Shown piece after piece: positions 13,982 through 14,051 of a stretch of 14,051 nucleotides of DNA. How positions within the stretch are numbered: the first letter of the stretch is position 1; the number at the start of each line of letters is the position of its first letter. The stretch covers positions 22,494 through 36,544 of the forward strand of contig PAAB01000064.1 of assembly GCA_002591705.1 (NCBI GenBank), given 5' to 3'. The notes beneath the pieces are model-generated. The model was not told the DNA's origin. It worked only from the letters and a program-made list of their open reading frames with translations, and did no database searches. A program made the translations under genes and the position numbers. Origin of the DNA: Phycisphaerae bacterium (lineage in GTDB: Bacteria > Planctomycetota > Phycisphaerae > Phycisphaerales > SM1A02).

Positions 13982-13990
13982 TGCTATACT
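13982..13990 (+). promoter_or_regulatory. Extended -10 promoter for tRNA-Ile
   Basis: TGCTATACT gives an extended -10 (TGN plus TATACT, 5/6 to consensus). Transcription would begin near 13997, a few bases before the tRNA. No strong -35 was found at 17 nt, consistent with the extended -10 carrying the recognition. Confidence 0.6.
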
Positions 13991-14000
13991 GCCCGGTCTG

Positions 14001-14051
14001 GGGCCAGTAGCTCAGCTGGCTAGAGCGCACCCCTGATAAGGGTGAGGTCGG
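14001..14051 (+). tRNA. tRNA-Ile(GAU), 5-prime part, cut by window end
   Basis: The acceptor strand GGGCCAG (14001-14007), D-arm GCTC...GAGC (14010-14026), anticodon stem CACCC/GGGTG (14028-14032 and 14040-14044) and loop CTGATAA with anticodon GAT (14035-14037) are all present. The variable loop AGGTC follows, and the window stops at the first bases of the T stem. The 3-prime acceptor strand lies outside. In many bacteria this tRNA sits in an rRNA operon, but here it has its own terminator-promoter boundary upstream. Confidence 0.92.

Noticed and set aside
1..14051. CRISPR array, transposon, prophage, toxin-antitoxin or defence genes.
   Set aside because: I found no regular direct repeats, transposase motifs, terminal inverted repeats or recognisable defence domains.

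Overview
The window looks like ordinary chromosome from a GC-rich bacterium, most likely a planctomycete of the Phycisphaerae type. That guess rests on two exported proteins ending in dockerin-like EF-hand repeats (pattern GDxNGDGxVDVxDLLxVIxxW), on a Cys-rich GVCC...C module of a kind common in secreted Phycisphaerae proteins, and on the many lipoproteins and exported redox proteins. It is inferred from family knowledge; no taxonomic marker such as rRNA is present. The last 51 bases are the start of a tRNA-Ile(GAU) gene.

Layout. 1-1190 (+): the C-terminal end of a probable outer-membrane beta-barrel protein, then a YkuE/LpxG-like metallophosphoesterase. 1191-5264 (-): transketolase, TPR lipoprotein, queF and rdgB all read leftward and may form one transcript. 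rdgB overlaps queF by 8 nt and its stop codon abuts the stop of the convergent phosphoesterase. 5265-5537: a divergent control region. It holds two inverted repeats and a 43-codon leader ORF with a strong ribosome binding site, whose stop overlaps the dnaN start as ATGA. 5538-6650 (+): dnaN, closed by a strong terminator shared with the convergent gene. 6730-8349 (-): a two-gene unit with a free-standing DsbD-alpha-like domain protein followed by an exported CPYC thioredoxin-fold protein with an Arg/Gly tail. 8429-9780 (+): a lipoprotein with a rhodanese fold lacking its catalytic Cys, then an MBL-fold hydrolase that seems to start at a CTG overlapping the preceding stop. 9926-13899 (+): two secreted proteins, a PQQ-type sugar dehydrogenase and an S8 subtilase, both with dockerin-like tails. 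13925-14051: terminator, extended -10 promoter and the truncated tRNA-Ile.

How the genes fit together. The left half is housekeeping: pentose phosphate metabolism, queuosine synthesis, nucleotide-pool sanitation and the replication clamp. The middle (6730-8863) reads as an envelope thiol-redox group. The right end is an exported degradation/oxidation pair that shares a C-terminal module and probably a destination. I found no CRISPR array, insertion sequence, phage gene, toxin-antitoxin pair or recognised defence system. The items most worth following up are the dnaN leader ORF, the CTG start of the MBL gene, the shared dockerin-like tails and the divergent redox group.
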